Assembly: GCF_000741785.1 (NCBI RefSeq)
Contig: NZ_JGZP01000019.1
Location: forward strand, 1 to 52,353
Source of the DNA: Bifidobacterium stellenboschense
Lineage (GTDB): Bacteria; Actinomycetota; Actinomycetes; Actinomycetales; Bifidobacteriaceae
Direction: 5' to 3'
Length of the DNA: 52,353 nt
Position 1 is the stretch's first letter; every line of letters begins with the position of its first letter. The notes under the pieces were generated by a model that did not search any database, had not been told where the DNA came from, and saw nothing but the letters and a program-made list of their open reading frames with translations. This document shows, piece by piece, positions 37,085 to 45,800 of this stretch. The translations under genes and the position numbers were made by a program.

Positions 37085-37665
37085 GCGCACGGAACGATGA
37101 TTCCAAGCCGGCGGCGCGCGCGCCGATGGGCGTGCGCGTGCTGCTCGCCGTGCTGGCCGTGCTCGCCCTGTGCGTGGCCGGCGTGGCCGGCGTGAACCTC
37201 GTGGCGGTCATGCGCTACAACCAGGCGACCGCCGCCCTCAACGAGAACCTGAAGACCGCCGGCAAATCCGACGCGGACCTCGACGCGCTGAGCGCGGGCC
37301 AGCAGCAGACCGACGCCCAGTTCCAGGACGCCGGCGCCCTGTCGTTCCTGCTGGTTCCTTCGGTGAAGCAGTCGATCCGCCAGAACCAGCAGGTCTCGAA
37401 GAAGCTCACGACCCGCACCACGAAGGAGGTCGCCAAGCAGAAGGGCGATTCCGACGCGGACGGCCGGACGGGCGACGGCACGGGTTCGGGCACCGGCGCG
37501 TCGAAGAACGCGAAGAAGGGCGGCGGGCTCACCGCCAAGCAGAAGCAGCAGGTCGAGGAGCTGCTCAAGGCGAACCAGCAGTCCACGCCCTCGGATTCCG
37601 CCTCGAAGCAGAACAACGAGACCAAGAAGGACACCACCAAGACCCAGGCCACCAAACCCTGGTAA
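37081..37665 (+). CDS. Membrane protein closing the MoxR operon
   Basis: A 194-residue protein with one transmembrane helix (about 18-40), an external part rich in Gln and Asp, and a Lys/Gln/Thr-rich C-terminus that looks disordered and cationic. I do not recognise a functional family. The ATGA overlap shows that it belongs to the moxR operon. A double-hairpin repeat lies 16 nt after the stop. Confidence 0.8.
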   Translation: MSARNDDSKPAARAPMGVRVLLAVLAVLALCVAGVAGVNLVAVMRYNQATAALNENLKTAGKSDADLDALSAGQQQTDAQFQDAGALSFLLVPSVKQSIRQNQQVSKKLTTRTTKEVAKQKGDSDADGRTGDGTGSGTGASKNAKKGGGLTAKQKQQVEELLKANQQSTPSDSASKQNNETKKDTTKTQATKPW

Positions 37666-37681
37666 CTCCGGTTCTCCGGCT

Positions 37682-37721
37682 CCCCTTGCCAGGGGAGCTG
37701 TCGGCGAAGCCGACCGAGGGG
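37682..37721 (+). repeat. Double-hairpin intergenic repeat, GTCGGCGAAGCCGAC type
   Basis: CCCCTTGCCAGGGG followed by CTGTCGGCGAAGCCGAC and CGAGGGG: a C/G outer stem, then the GTCGGC-GAA-GCCGAC hairpin. It may end or protect the moxR-operon mRNA. Confidence 0.75.
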
Positions 37722-37825
37722 TAGTCCTCCGCCAACGCCCTTAACAAACGGTGGACAACGGGGGCTCCGACCACAGCCCCCGTTCCGGCTGGACGCCGCC
37801 CCGCCCATTCCCGTTCAATGGTGGC

Positions 37826-38164
37826 ATGAACACGCTGACCACCACGCTCCCGGGCACGATGCGCCTGTTCGCACCGTTCGCAGCCGGCTCCTCCTCATTC
37901 GGCCTCCAGCCGAAGACCATGTTCGACGACTCCTGCCGATGCCACGAGGCGACGCGCACCAGCCGCGACCGCGTCATCGCCGTGGCGGCCGACACGCCGC
38001 GCGTGACCGAACGGGCGCGCACGGCGCTCGCCTCCTGCACCGGCCTCGACTGGGAGGGCAACGCCGCCTCCCTGTTCCGCGACCGCATCCAATCGTTGCG
38101 CGCGCCGCTCGACGTGCATGACGACGATGCCGCCGCCACGGCACGTATGGCGAAGGCGATGTGA
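37826..38164 (+). CDS. Small WXG-like protein upstream of the hydrolase
   Basis: A 112-residue protein. The motif WEGNAASLF at 76-84 matches the Trp-x-Gly turn and following helix of WXG100 proteins (compare WRGSAATQF in the protein at 28018). The preceding segment (about 45-72) is helical. It ends 1 nt before the start of a large alpha/beta hydrolase, so the two are translated together. By analogy with type VII secretion pairs it could be the hydrolase's co-secretion partner. This is inferred; the N-terminal 40 residues are unlike standard WXG100 proteins. TTCAAT lies 6 nt before the ATG. Confidence 0.65.
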   Translation: MNTLTTTLPGTMRLFAPFAAGSSSFGLQPKTMFDDSCRCHEATRTSRDRVIAVAADTPRVTERARTALASCTGLDWEGNAASLFRDRIQSLRAPLDVHDDDAAATARMAKAM

Positions 38165-38165
38165 C

Positions 38166-39716
38166 ATGGGATGGCAGATCGTATCACGCGTCCACGGCGG
38201 GCATCAGTCCGCGCCGGCCACCGTCGAGGAGTTCCAGGCGGCGCAGGCCGCCCTGGAGGACGCGTACACCGAATTGAACGTGCATGCGCTCGCCTGGTCG
38301 AAGGCGGCGACCGACATCGCCGCCGACCGTACGAGCGTGCCCCTGTGCCCGACGCTCTCCTCCGGTGCCGCATCTCAGGCGGGCAAGGAGCATACGACGC
38401 TCCCCTACGACCGACTCATCGCCGTATGCCAGCAGCGCGCCGCCGAAATCAGCGAGACCTGTTCCCGGATCCGCGGCATGGAGGATCTGCTCGTACGCGC
38501 CAACGGCCTCTACTCGGAGGCGGAACGCACGGCGAGACGCGTCGTGACCGAAGGCACGCAGGCGATCACCCGGGAGTTCCCGGTATGGGCCACGGCCGCC
38601 ATGATCGGCGGCATCTCCGGAGGCCTCCTCTACGGCGGATCGGTCGAGCACGCGTTCACCCCCGGGTACTCCTCGTGGATCACCGCCCAGTTCCAGGAGG
38701 GCTACGTGTCTGGCATCGCGGCGCGGCTCGTCGGCGTCGACCTCAAGGACGGAATCCTCCAGACCGACGAGGTGGGCCAGGCGGCCGGCAAGATCGGACA
38801 ATGGTCGGGGCCGCTCAAGGACGTCTACCAGGGCAACGAGCTGACCGTCAGACGCGTCGACGCGCGCGCCGACGTGGTCGGCCGGTCCCGGTCGGTCGGC
38901 GAATCGTTGGAGAACCTGCGCCGGCTCGGCGAGGAGCGGCTCGGCAAGATCGACCTCGATTCGGGGCTCGCCTACGGCACGGTCGCCGTGCAGCGCTACG
39001 AGAAGGCCGACGGCACGAACGCGTGGCTCGTCACCGTGCCCGGCACCGACGGGCAATGGGATTCGCCGTTCGGATGGGAGCAGAACATCGAACTGATGAG
39101 CGACGACGCGGAACGCCGCCGCCAGGCCGACAGCGCGCGCATGGTCGTCGAGGCGATGGAGCAGGCGGGCATCGGCAAGAACGAGCCGGTGGCGATCGTC
39201 GGCCACTCGCAGGGCGGCATCGTGGCCGCGGCGATCGCCTCCGACGAGTCTGATCGCTTCGACATCCAGCACATCGTGACCGCCGGCTCCCCCATAGCGA
39301 ACCATCCGATCCCCGAGCACACGTGGGTGACGAGCATCGAGATCGAGGACGAGTTCGTCACCTCGCTGGACGGCGCCGAGAATCCGGCGAACGAGCATTG
39401 GCTGACGGTACGCGGCACACTCGAACCCGCGCCGGACACCGGTCAGCCGGAACTCGGCGAGAACGGCGTCTGCATCCCCAGCACCGATTCGGGCGTCTGG
39501 GGCGACAGCCCGTACGCGGGCGCGCCGGTCACCGACCCCGCCGAGACGAAGGAGATGACCCACTGGCTCAAATACCATCAGGCCGCCTACCAGAACGCCA
39601 CGGATCTGGGAGGCACGCCGACGATCACGCATGAGAAGCACTTCGCAGGCGTCATCGACGGCGAACTCAAGGAGACCCAATACTACGAGGGGCGCATCCG
39701 GTACGGACGGGAGTGA
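38166..39716 (+). CDS. Alpha/beta hydrolase with helical N-terminal region
   Basis: A 516-residue protein. The N-terminal 130 residues are predicted helical (EEFQAAQAALEDAYTELNVH, RLIAVCQQRAAEISETCSR), as in effectors recognised by WXG100-type partners; then comes a Gly-rich segment (about 145-160) and the catalytic domain. The nucleophile elbow is GHSQGG (346-351, Ser348), preceded by VPGTDG as the oxyanion loop. Asp and His of the triad probably lie in later segments. It would be an esterase or lipase. There is no signal peptide. It is coupled to the small WXG-like gene at 37826. Confidence 0.85.
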   Translation: MGWQIVSRVHGGHQSAPATVEEFQAAQAALEDAYTELNVHALAWSKAATDIAADRTSVPLCPTLSSGAASQAGKEHTTLPYDRLIAVCQQRAAEISETCSRIRGMEDLLVRANGLYSEAERTARRVVTEGTQAITREFPVWATAAMIGGISGGLLYGGSVEHAFTPGYSSWITAQFQEGYVSGIAARLVGVDLKDGILQTDEVGQAAGKIGQWSGPLKDVYQGNELTVRRVDARADVVGRSRSVGESLENLRRLGEERLGKIDLDSGLAYGTVAVQRYEKADGTNAWLVTVPGTDGQWDSPFGWEQNIELMSDDAERRRQADSARMVVEAMEQAGIGKNEPVAIVGHSQGGIVAAAIASDESDRFDIQHIVTAGSPIANHPIPEHTWVTSIEIEDEFVTSLDGAENPANEHWLTVRGTLEPAPDTGQPELGENGVCIPSTDSGVWGDSPYAGAPVTDPAETKEMTHWLKYHQAAYQNATDLGGTPTITHEKHFAGVIDGELKETQYYEGRIRYGRE

Positions 39717-39786
39717 CGGCCCGACCGCAGCGTTTCCAGCGCACGTTCAGGAAACTCCCCCGATTCCCATGCGGTTCCCACCGGCC

Positions 39787-39840
39787 CGCCTCCAGCATGC
39801 GGCAAGCGCGCTCCCAAACCCGCGCCGCATGCTGGAGGCG
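39787..39840. repeat. Perfect 17-bp inverted repeat
   Basis: CGCCTCCAGCATGCGGC (39787-39803) and its exact complement at 39824-39840, separated by 20 nt. It lies between the hydrolase stop and the MacB-like permease. It has no T run, so it could be an attenuating hairpin or an operator. Confidence 0.75.
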
Positions 39841-39887
39841 TGGCGCGGGGCGCAGGGTCCGGCGCATCGAAGCATCAAGGAAACACC

Positions 39888-41714
39888 ATGTTCGTGTTGA
39901 AGAACGCATGGCGATCGGTCGTGCGCAACAAGGGACGCAACATCCTCATCGTCGTCATCGTGGCGATCATCGCCGCCGCCGCGACGATCGGACTGTCCAT
40001 CAGGAACGCCGCCGAGACCGCGCGAGAGACCGGCCTCGCCTCGACGAACGTCACCGCCACGATCGGCATGGACCGCGAGGCGATGATGAACAAGGCGAAA
40101 CAGACCGCATCATCCGACTCGTCCGGTTCCTCATCCGACTCGTCGTCGGATTCGTCGTCGGACTCGTCCAAGCAGCCGGACTTCGGCTCGATGCGCGACG
40201 CGCTCGACCAGAACGCGCTCACGCTCGCCGACTACCAGAAGTATGCGAAGGCGTCCAGCGTCAACGTCGGCACGTACTACACGGAGACCACGTCCGTGAA
40301 CGGCACCGACGCGTTCCAGCCGGTCGAATCGACCACGTCCAACGAGGCGAACTCCACCGACTCCTCGTCCTCGTCCGGCTCGTCCGACTCGTCCGATTCC
40401 GCCACGTCCGGCGACGCGCAGGGCGAGGGCGGCCAGGGCGGCCCCGGCGGCATGGGCGGCGGCATGGGCATGGACTCCGGCGACTTCTCGCTCGTCGGAT
40501 TCTCCTCCGACGAGGCCGTCGCCGCCGCGGCGAACGGCACGTTCACGATGTCCAGCGGCAAGGTGTTCGGCTACGACTCGTCCAGCGACGGCGACGTGAT
40601 CATCTCCAAGGCGCTCGCCGACTTCAACGGGCTCAAGGTGGGCGACACGATCACCGTGGCCGACCTGTCCGGCGACGACACGACCTACGAGCTGACCATC
40701 GTCGGCATCTACAAGAACGCGACCTCGTCGAACACGGGCGCGAACGGCCCGATGGGCGGCACCTCCTCCGACCCGGACAACGCGATCTACACGTCGGTGA
40801 GCACGCTGAAGAAGCTCGGCCTGTCCACCGAATCGACCAGCTCGACCGATTCCTCGGACTCCTCCTCGTCCTCGGACTCCGCCGCCACGCAGACCTCCGC
40901 CTCCCGCACCCAGCTGAGCTTCACCTATGTGCTGGGCGGCAAGAGCGACTACGAGACGTTCGTCAAGGACGTCGAGAAGGCGGGCCTCGACGACACGTAC
41001 ACCGTCTCCTCCGCCGACGTCGAGAACTACGAGTCCAGTCTCGTCCCGCTCGACAACCTCGCCAAGTTCGCGTTGACGCTGCTGATCATCGTGCTGGCCG
41101 TGGGCGCCGTGGTGCTCGTCGTCCTCAACCTGTTCAACGTGCGCGAACGCAAATACGAGGTGGGCGTGCTCACCGCCATCGGCATCCGCAAGTCGAAGGT
41201 CGCCGCGCAGTTCGTCACCGAGCTGCTCATCGTCACGATGATCGGCATCGCGCTCGGCGTGGCCGGCGGCGCCGCGGCCTCGGTGCCCGTCTCGAACCAG
41301 CTGCTCGCCCAGCAGGTCTCCTCGCAGGAGTCCGAGGCGTCGAGCCGTCAGGCCCAGTTCGGCCGCGACGCGAACATGCCCGGCGCACCCGGCGGTTCGG
41401 GCGATTCGTCCTCGAACGGTTCCTCCTCGGAGGATTCGTCCTCGCAGGGCTCGTCCTCGTCCAACGGCTCCTCGAACGGTTCCTCGGATTCCGGCTCCTC
41501 CGACGCGCAATCCTCCCAGCCCGCGCGCTCCAGCGGCCCCGGCGGATTCTCGCAGGCCGTCGACTACGTGAGCGAGATCGACGCGACCGTGAACCTCAAG
41601 GTCGTCGGCCAGCTCGTGCTCATCGGCCTCGCCCTGACGCTCGTCTCCGCACTGGCCGGCATCGTCGCGATCATCCGCTATGAACCCCTCCAGATCCTCG
41701 CCGACCGTTCCTGA
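39888..41714 (+). CDS. MacB/FtsX-type ABC permease with Ser-rich external loops
   Basis: A 608-residue permease. One helix follows the N-terminal WRSVVRNKGRN motif (about 19-37), then a large external domain (about 40-390), and three helices lie at about 394-416, 441-465 and 573-597, with the FtsX-type sequence NVRERKYEVGVLTAIGIRKS between. Low-complexity Ser/Asp/Gly tracts occur at about 73-94, 150-197, 313-340 and 501-550, far beyond what the MacB fold needs. Such permeases with the ATPase downstream act as exporters or mechanotransmitters; the substrate is unknown. Start follows AAGG by 7 nt. Confidence 0.9.
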   Translation: MFVLKNAWRSVVRNKGRNILIVVIVAIIAAAATIGLSIRNAAETARETGLASTNVTATIGMDREAMMNKAKQTASSDSSGSSSDSSSDSSSDSSKQPDFGSMRDALDQNALTLADYQKYAKASSVNVGTYYTETTSVNGTDAFQPVESTTSNEANSTDSSSSSGSSDSSDSATSGDAQGEGGQGGPGGMGGGMGMDSGDFSLVGFSSDEAVAAAANGTFTMSSGKVFGYDSSSDGDVIISKALADFNGLKVGDTITVADLSGDDTTYELTIVGIYKNATSSNTGANGPMGGTSSDPDNAIYTSVSTLKKLGLSTESTSSTDSSDSSSSSDSAATQTSASRTQLSFTYVLGGKSDYETFVKDVEKAGLDDTYTVSSADVENYESSLVPLDNLAKFALTLLIIVLAVGAVVLVVLNLFNVRERKYEVGVLTAIGIRKSKVAAQFVTELLIVTMIGIALGVAGGAAASVPVSNQLLAQQVSSQESEASSRQAQFGRDANMPGAPGGSGDSSSNGSSSEDSSSQGSSSSNGSSNGSSDSGSSDAQSSQPARSSGPGGFSQAVDYVSEIDATVNLKVVGQLVLIGLALTLVSALAGIVAIIRYEPLQILADRS

Positions 41715-41812
41715 CCTTTAGGCATCGGCCCCGATAATCGCTCCTCCAGTATCGGCCCCGCTGACGAGGGAGCCCGTGGCTCCACGACCACCCCATACAA
41801 CCGCGTAATCGG

Positions 41813-41853
41813 CCCCCTCTGACGAGGGGGCTGTCGGCGAAGCCGACTGGGGG
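41813..41853 (+). repeat. Double-hairpin intergenic repeat, GTCGGCGAAGCCGAC type
   Basis: CCCCCTCTGACGAGGGGG, then CTGTCGGCGAAGCCGAC and TGGGGG. It lies inside the permease-ATPase operon, 29 nt before the ATPase start. Confidence 0.78.
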
Positions 41854-41882
41854 AGAGACATCCATTCCCGAAAGGACATCAC

Positions 41883-42638
41883 ATGACCACCGCAACCACC
41901 ACCGTCGAAACCGTTGATACCACCGCACCCGCCGACGCGACCACCACGGCCGTCGAAACCGCCACTCCCTCTCCCGAGCCGCGCGTCGTGCTCGCCATGG
42001 ACCACGTGTCCTACTCGTACACGAAGGGCGGCAAGAAGGTCGTCGATGATCTGAGCCACGACTTCCATGCCGGCCGCGTCATCTCGATCGTCGGCCCGTC
42101 CGGAGCCGGCAAGACCACCGTGCTCTCGCTGCTGTCCGGGCTCACCGGCCCGACCGAAGGCCGCATTCTCTACAACGGCGACGATCTGGCGCGATCGGAC
42201 CGCTACCGGTTCCGCAGTCACGACATCGGCGTGATCTTCCAAAGCTTCAACCTGCTGCCGGCGCTGACCGTCGAGGAGAACATCACCCTGTCTATGGAGG
42301 CGTCCGGCAAGACGTTCGACAGGCCGAAGCACGATCTCGTCGTCGAACTGCTCGCCAAGGTGCGACTGCCCGCCGAATACGCGAACGAACGCATCCTGCA
42401 CCTGTCGGGCGGCGAACAGCAGCGCGTGGCAATCGCCCGCGCGCTCGGCTACGATCCGGACATCATCCTGGCGGACGAGCCGACCGGCAATCTGGACATG
42501 GCCACGCAGGACGACATCATGGCGATCTTCCGCTCGCTCGCCCATGAGGAAGGCAAGTGCGTCATCATCGTGACGCACTCCCCCGCCGTCGCCGACCAGT
42601 CCGACGAGGTCTTCGAGCTCAAGCCCCTCCGCCGGTAA
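41883..42638 (+). CDS. ABC transporter ATPase (MacB-like partner)
   Basis: A 251-residue ATPase paired with the upstream permease. Walker A is GPSGAGKTT, the Q-loop is GVIFQSFNLLP, the signature [15 protein letters not shown], Walker B IILADEPTGNLD, and the switch His follows in VTHSPAVAD. An unusual Thr/Val/Ala-rich leader of about 30 residues precedes the domain. ATPases of this group (LolD/MacB type) drive extracytoplasmic export or mechanical work. An AAAGGA tract lies upstream of the ATG. Confidence 0.94.
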   Translation: MTTATTTVETVDTTAPADATTTAVETATPSPEPRVVLAMDHVSYSYTKGGKKVVDDLSHDFHAGRVISIVGPSGAGKTTVLSLLSGLTGPTEGRILYNGDDLARSDRYRFRSHDIGVIFQSFNLLPALTVEENITLSMEASGKTFDRPKHDLVVELLAKVRLPAEYANERILHLSGGEQQRVAIARALGYDPDIILADEPTGNLDMATQDDIMAIFRSLAHEEGKCVIIVTHSPAVADQSDEVFELKPLRR

Positions 42639-42650
42639 ACCAATTGTCGC

Positions 42651-42688
42651 CCCCGCCGGCGGGGCTCCCGCGAAGCGGGTGGGGGTGG
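42651..42688 (+). repeat. Double-hairpin repeat, CCCGC-GAA-GCGGG variant
   Basis: CCCCCGCCGGCGGGG, then CTCCCGCGAAGCGGG and TGGGGGTGG. Same plan as the GTCGGC copies, but the second hairpin stem is changed on both sides, keeping it paired. Confidence 0.75.
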
Positions 42689-42697
42689 TCATCATAA

Positions 42698-42738
42698 CCA
42701 CCCTCCGGCGCTACGCGCCACCTCCCGCCAGCGGGAGG
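42698..42738 (-). repeat. Double-hairpin repeat, inverted copy with GTA loop
   Basis: On the minus strand CCTCCCGCTGGCGGGAGG is followed by TGGCGCGTAGCGCCGGAGGG. Opposite orientation to its neighbours at 42651 and 42775. Confidence 0.65.
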
Positions 42739-42774
42739 AACACCGACTCGCCACCGGCGAGACCGATCTTCTTG

Positions 42775-42816
42775 CCCCCGCTGGCGGGGGCTCCCGGCGA
42801 AGCCGGGTGGGGGTGG
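42775..42816 (+). repeat. Double-hairpin repeat, CCCGGC-GAA-GCCGGG variant
   Basis: CCCCCGCTGGCGGGGG, then CTCCCGGCGAAGCCGGG and TGGGGGTGG. It ends 9 nt before the dnaE stop, between convergent genes. Confidence 0.75.
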
Positions 42817-42824
42817 CTCCGGCG

Positions 42825-45800
42825 CTAGGCGGCGGGCAGGCAGCTGGGGCCGAACAGGATCTTCAGTTCGGCGAACAGGGAGGTGTCGCGTTTCACGCGG
42901 AACCGGTCGCCGAACGTGAGGACCTCGGCCTTGCCGTCGCCGTCCACGATGGCGAGCTTCACCTCGCAGTACCCGGGGTGGTTGGTGAGCACCCGGCCGA
43001 GCTGCATGACGTGCTCGCGGCTCAACGCCACTTCGGGCAGGGTGATGACGACCGGCCGCGCGTCCTCCGCCTCAAGCGACGGCACGTCGAGCTCGGTGGC
43101 CCGGAGCGAGACGGCCTCGTCGCGCAGCTCCACCTGGCCGCGCACCTGCACGACCTCGTCCTGTTTGAGGTTCGGCGCGGCCGACTCATACACCTTGCCG
43201 AAGAACAGGCATTGGATGGACGCCTCCAAGTCCTCGATGGTGACGAGCGCCCACGGGTTGCCCTTCTTGGAGACGCGCTTGTCGACCTTGGTGACGATGC
43301 CGGCGAGCGTGACCTGCTGGCCCTCCCCCATCGTCTTCGCCCGGTCGATGAGATGCGCGATCGACATCTCGCGCAGGCCGGCGAGCACGGCGGTCATGCC
43401 GGAGAGCGGATGGTCGGACACGTACAGGCCGAGCATCTCCCTTTCGAAGTTCAACCGGGTCTTCTTGTCCCAATCCTCGATGTCGGGCACGGTGACGTCC
43501 GCGTCGCCCATCGCCTCGGCGCCGCCGTCCTCGTCGTCGGAGAACAGGTCGAACTGGCCCTCCGCCTGCTTGCGCTTCAATCCGACGACCGAGTCGATGG
43601 CGGTCTCGTGGATCTGGAACAGGGCGCGGCGGTTCGGGTCGATCGAGTCGAACGCGCCCGCCTTGATCAGCGATTCGACGAGGCGCTTGTTGAGCGCGGT
43701 CAACGGCACGCGGCGGATGAAGTCCATGAAGTTCACGTACTTGCCGTGGCCGCCGGAACGTTCGGCGATGATGTCGGACACCGCCTTGTCGCCCACGTTG
43801 CGGATCGCGCCGAGGCCGAAGCGCACGACGTCGCCGACGGCCGAATACGCGAGCTGCGACTCGTTGACGTCCGGCGAAAGCACCTGGATGCCCATGCGGC
43901 GCGCCTCGCCCAGATACAGGGCGGTCTTGTCCTTGTTGTCCTTCGTGCCCTGGAGCAGCGCGGCCATGAACTCGACCGGATAGTGGGTCTTCAGGTACGC
44001 GGTCCAGTACGAGATGAGGCCGTAGGCGGCGGAGTGCGCCTTGTTGAACGCGTATCCGGAGAACGGGACGAGGATGTCCCACACGGCCTGCGCGGACTCC
44101 TCCGAGTAGCCGTGCTCCTTCATGCCGGCGAAGAACGGCACCTTCTCCTTGGCCAGCACCTCCGGCTTCTTCTTGCCCATGGCTCGTCGCAGCACGTCGG
44201 CCTTGCCGAGCGAGTAGCCGGCGAGGATTCGCGCGGCGGACTGCACCTGCTCCTGGTAGATGATCAGGCCGTACGTCTCGTCGAGCACCTGCTTCAGCGG
44301 CTCGTCGAGCTCCGGGTGGATCGGCGTGATCTTCTGCAGACCGTTCTTGCGCTTCGCGTAGTTGATGTGCGATTCCATCGACATCGGGCCCGGTCGGTAC
44401 AGGGCGATCAATGCGGAGATGTCGTTGAAGTTGTCGGGCTTCAACATCTTGAGCAGCGAGCGCATGCCGTCGGAATCGAGCTGGAACACGCCGAGCGTAT
44501 CGCCGCGCGACAACAGCTCATAGGTGGGCTTGTCGTCGAGCGGGATCTTCGTGTAGTCGATCGCCTCCTTGCCGTTGGCGACGATGTTCTTCAGCGTGTC
44601 CTGGATGACCGTCAAGTTGGACAGACCGAGGAAGTCCATTTTGACCAGGCCCAGCGTCTCGCACGTATGGTATTCGAACGTGGTCGTGACGGTGCCGTCG
44701 GTGCGTTCCAGCAGCGGCGACGTGTCGGTGATCGGCGCGCTTCCCATGATCGTGGCGCAGGCGTGCACGCCGGTCTGGCGGATCAGGCCCTCGATGGTCT
44801 TCGCCTTGTCGACGATCTGGTGCGCGTCATGGTCGGATTCGTACAGTTCGCGGAACTCGCGGGCCTCGGCGAAGCGCTTCGACGTGGGGTCGAAGATCTC
44901 CTTGAGCGACGCGTCCTTGCCGTTCTTCGACGGCGGCAGCGCCTTGGTGACCTTCTCGCCCATCGAGAACTCGTAGCCCATGATGCGCGCCGAATCCTTC
45001 AGCGCCTGCTTGGTTTTGATGACGCCGTAGATCACGCACTGGGCGACCTTGTCGTGGCCGTATTTCTCGCCGCAGTAGTTGATCACGTCGAGGCGCCCGT
45101 CCGGGTCGAAGTCGACGTCGATATCCGGCAGGGAGACGCGTTCCGGGTTGAGGAACCTCTCGAAGATGAGGCCGTGCTCCAGCGGGTCGAGCTCGGTGAT
45201 GCCCATCGCGTAGGCGACCATCGAGCCTGCGGCGGAGCCTCGGCCGGGGCCGACCATGATGTCGTGGTCCTTCGCCCATTGGATGTAGTCGGCGACGACG
45301 AGGAAGTAGCCGCAGAACTGCATCTGGCAGATGATGCCGCATTCGTAGTCCGCCTGCTTCGACACGTGTTCGGGCACGTTGCCGTCGTAGCGACGTTCCA
45401 GTCCCTCCTCGACCTTCTTGAGGAACAGCGAGGCCTCGTCCCAGCCTTCCGGGCAGGGGAACTGGGGCATGAACGCGCCGTCCTCGTGGTCGTCGAAGAT
45501 CACGTTGCAGCGTTCGGCGATCTCCAGCGTGTTGTCGCACGCCTCGGGGAACTCCTTGAACAGCTCGCGCATCTCGGCGGCCGGCTTGATGTAGTAGCCG
45601 GTGCCGTCGAACTTGAAGCGGTCCGGATCGTCGAGGTGGGAGCCGGAGTTGATGCACAGCATCGCGTCCTGCGCCTCCGCGTCCTCGGCGTGCACGTAGT
45701 GGGAGTCGTTCGTGGCGAGCAGCGGCGCGTCCAGCTTCTTCGCGATGGTCAGCAGGCCGGAGGTGACCTCCCTCTCGATCTTCAGGCCATGGTCCATGAG

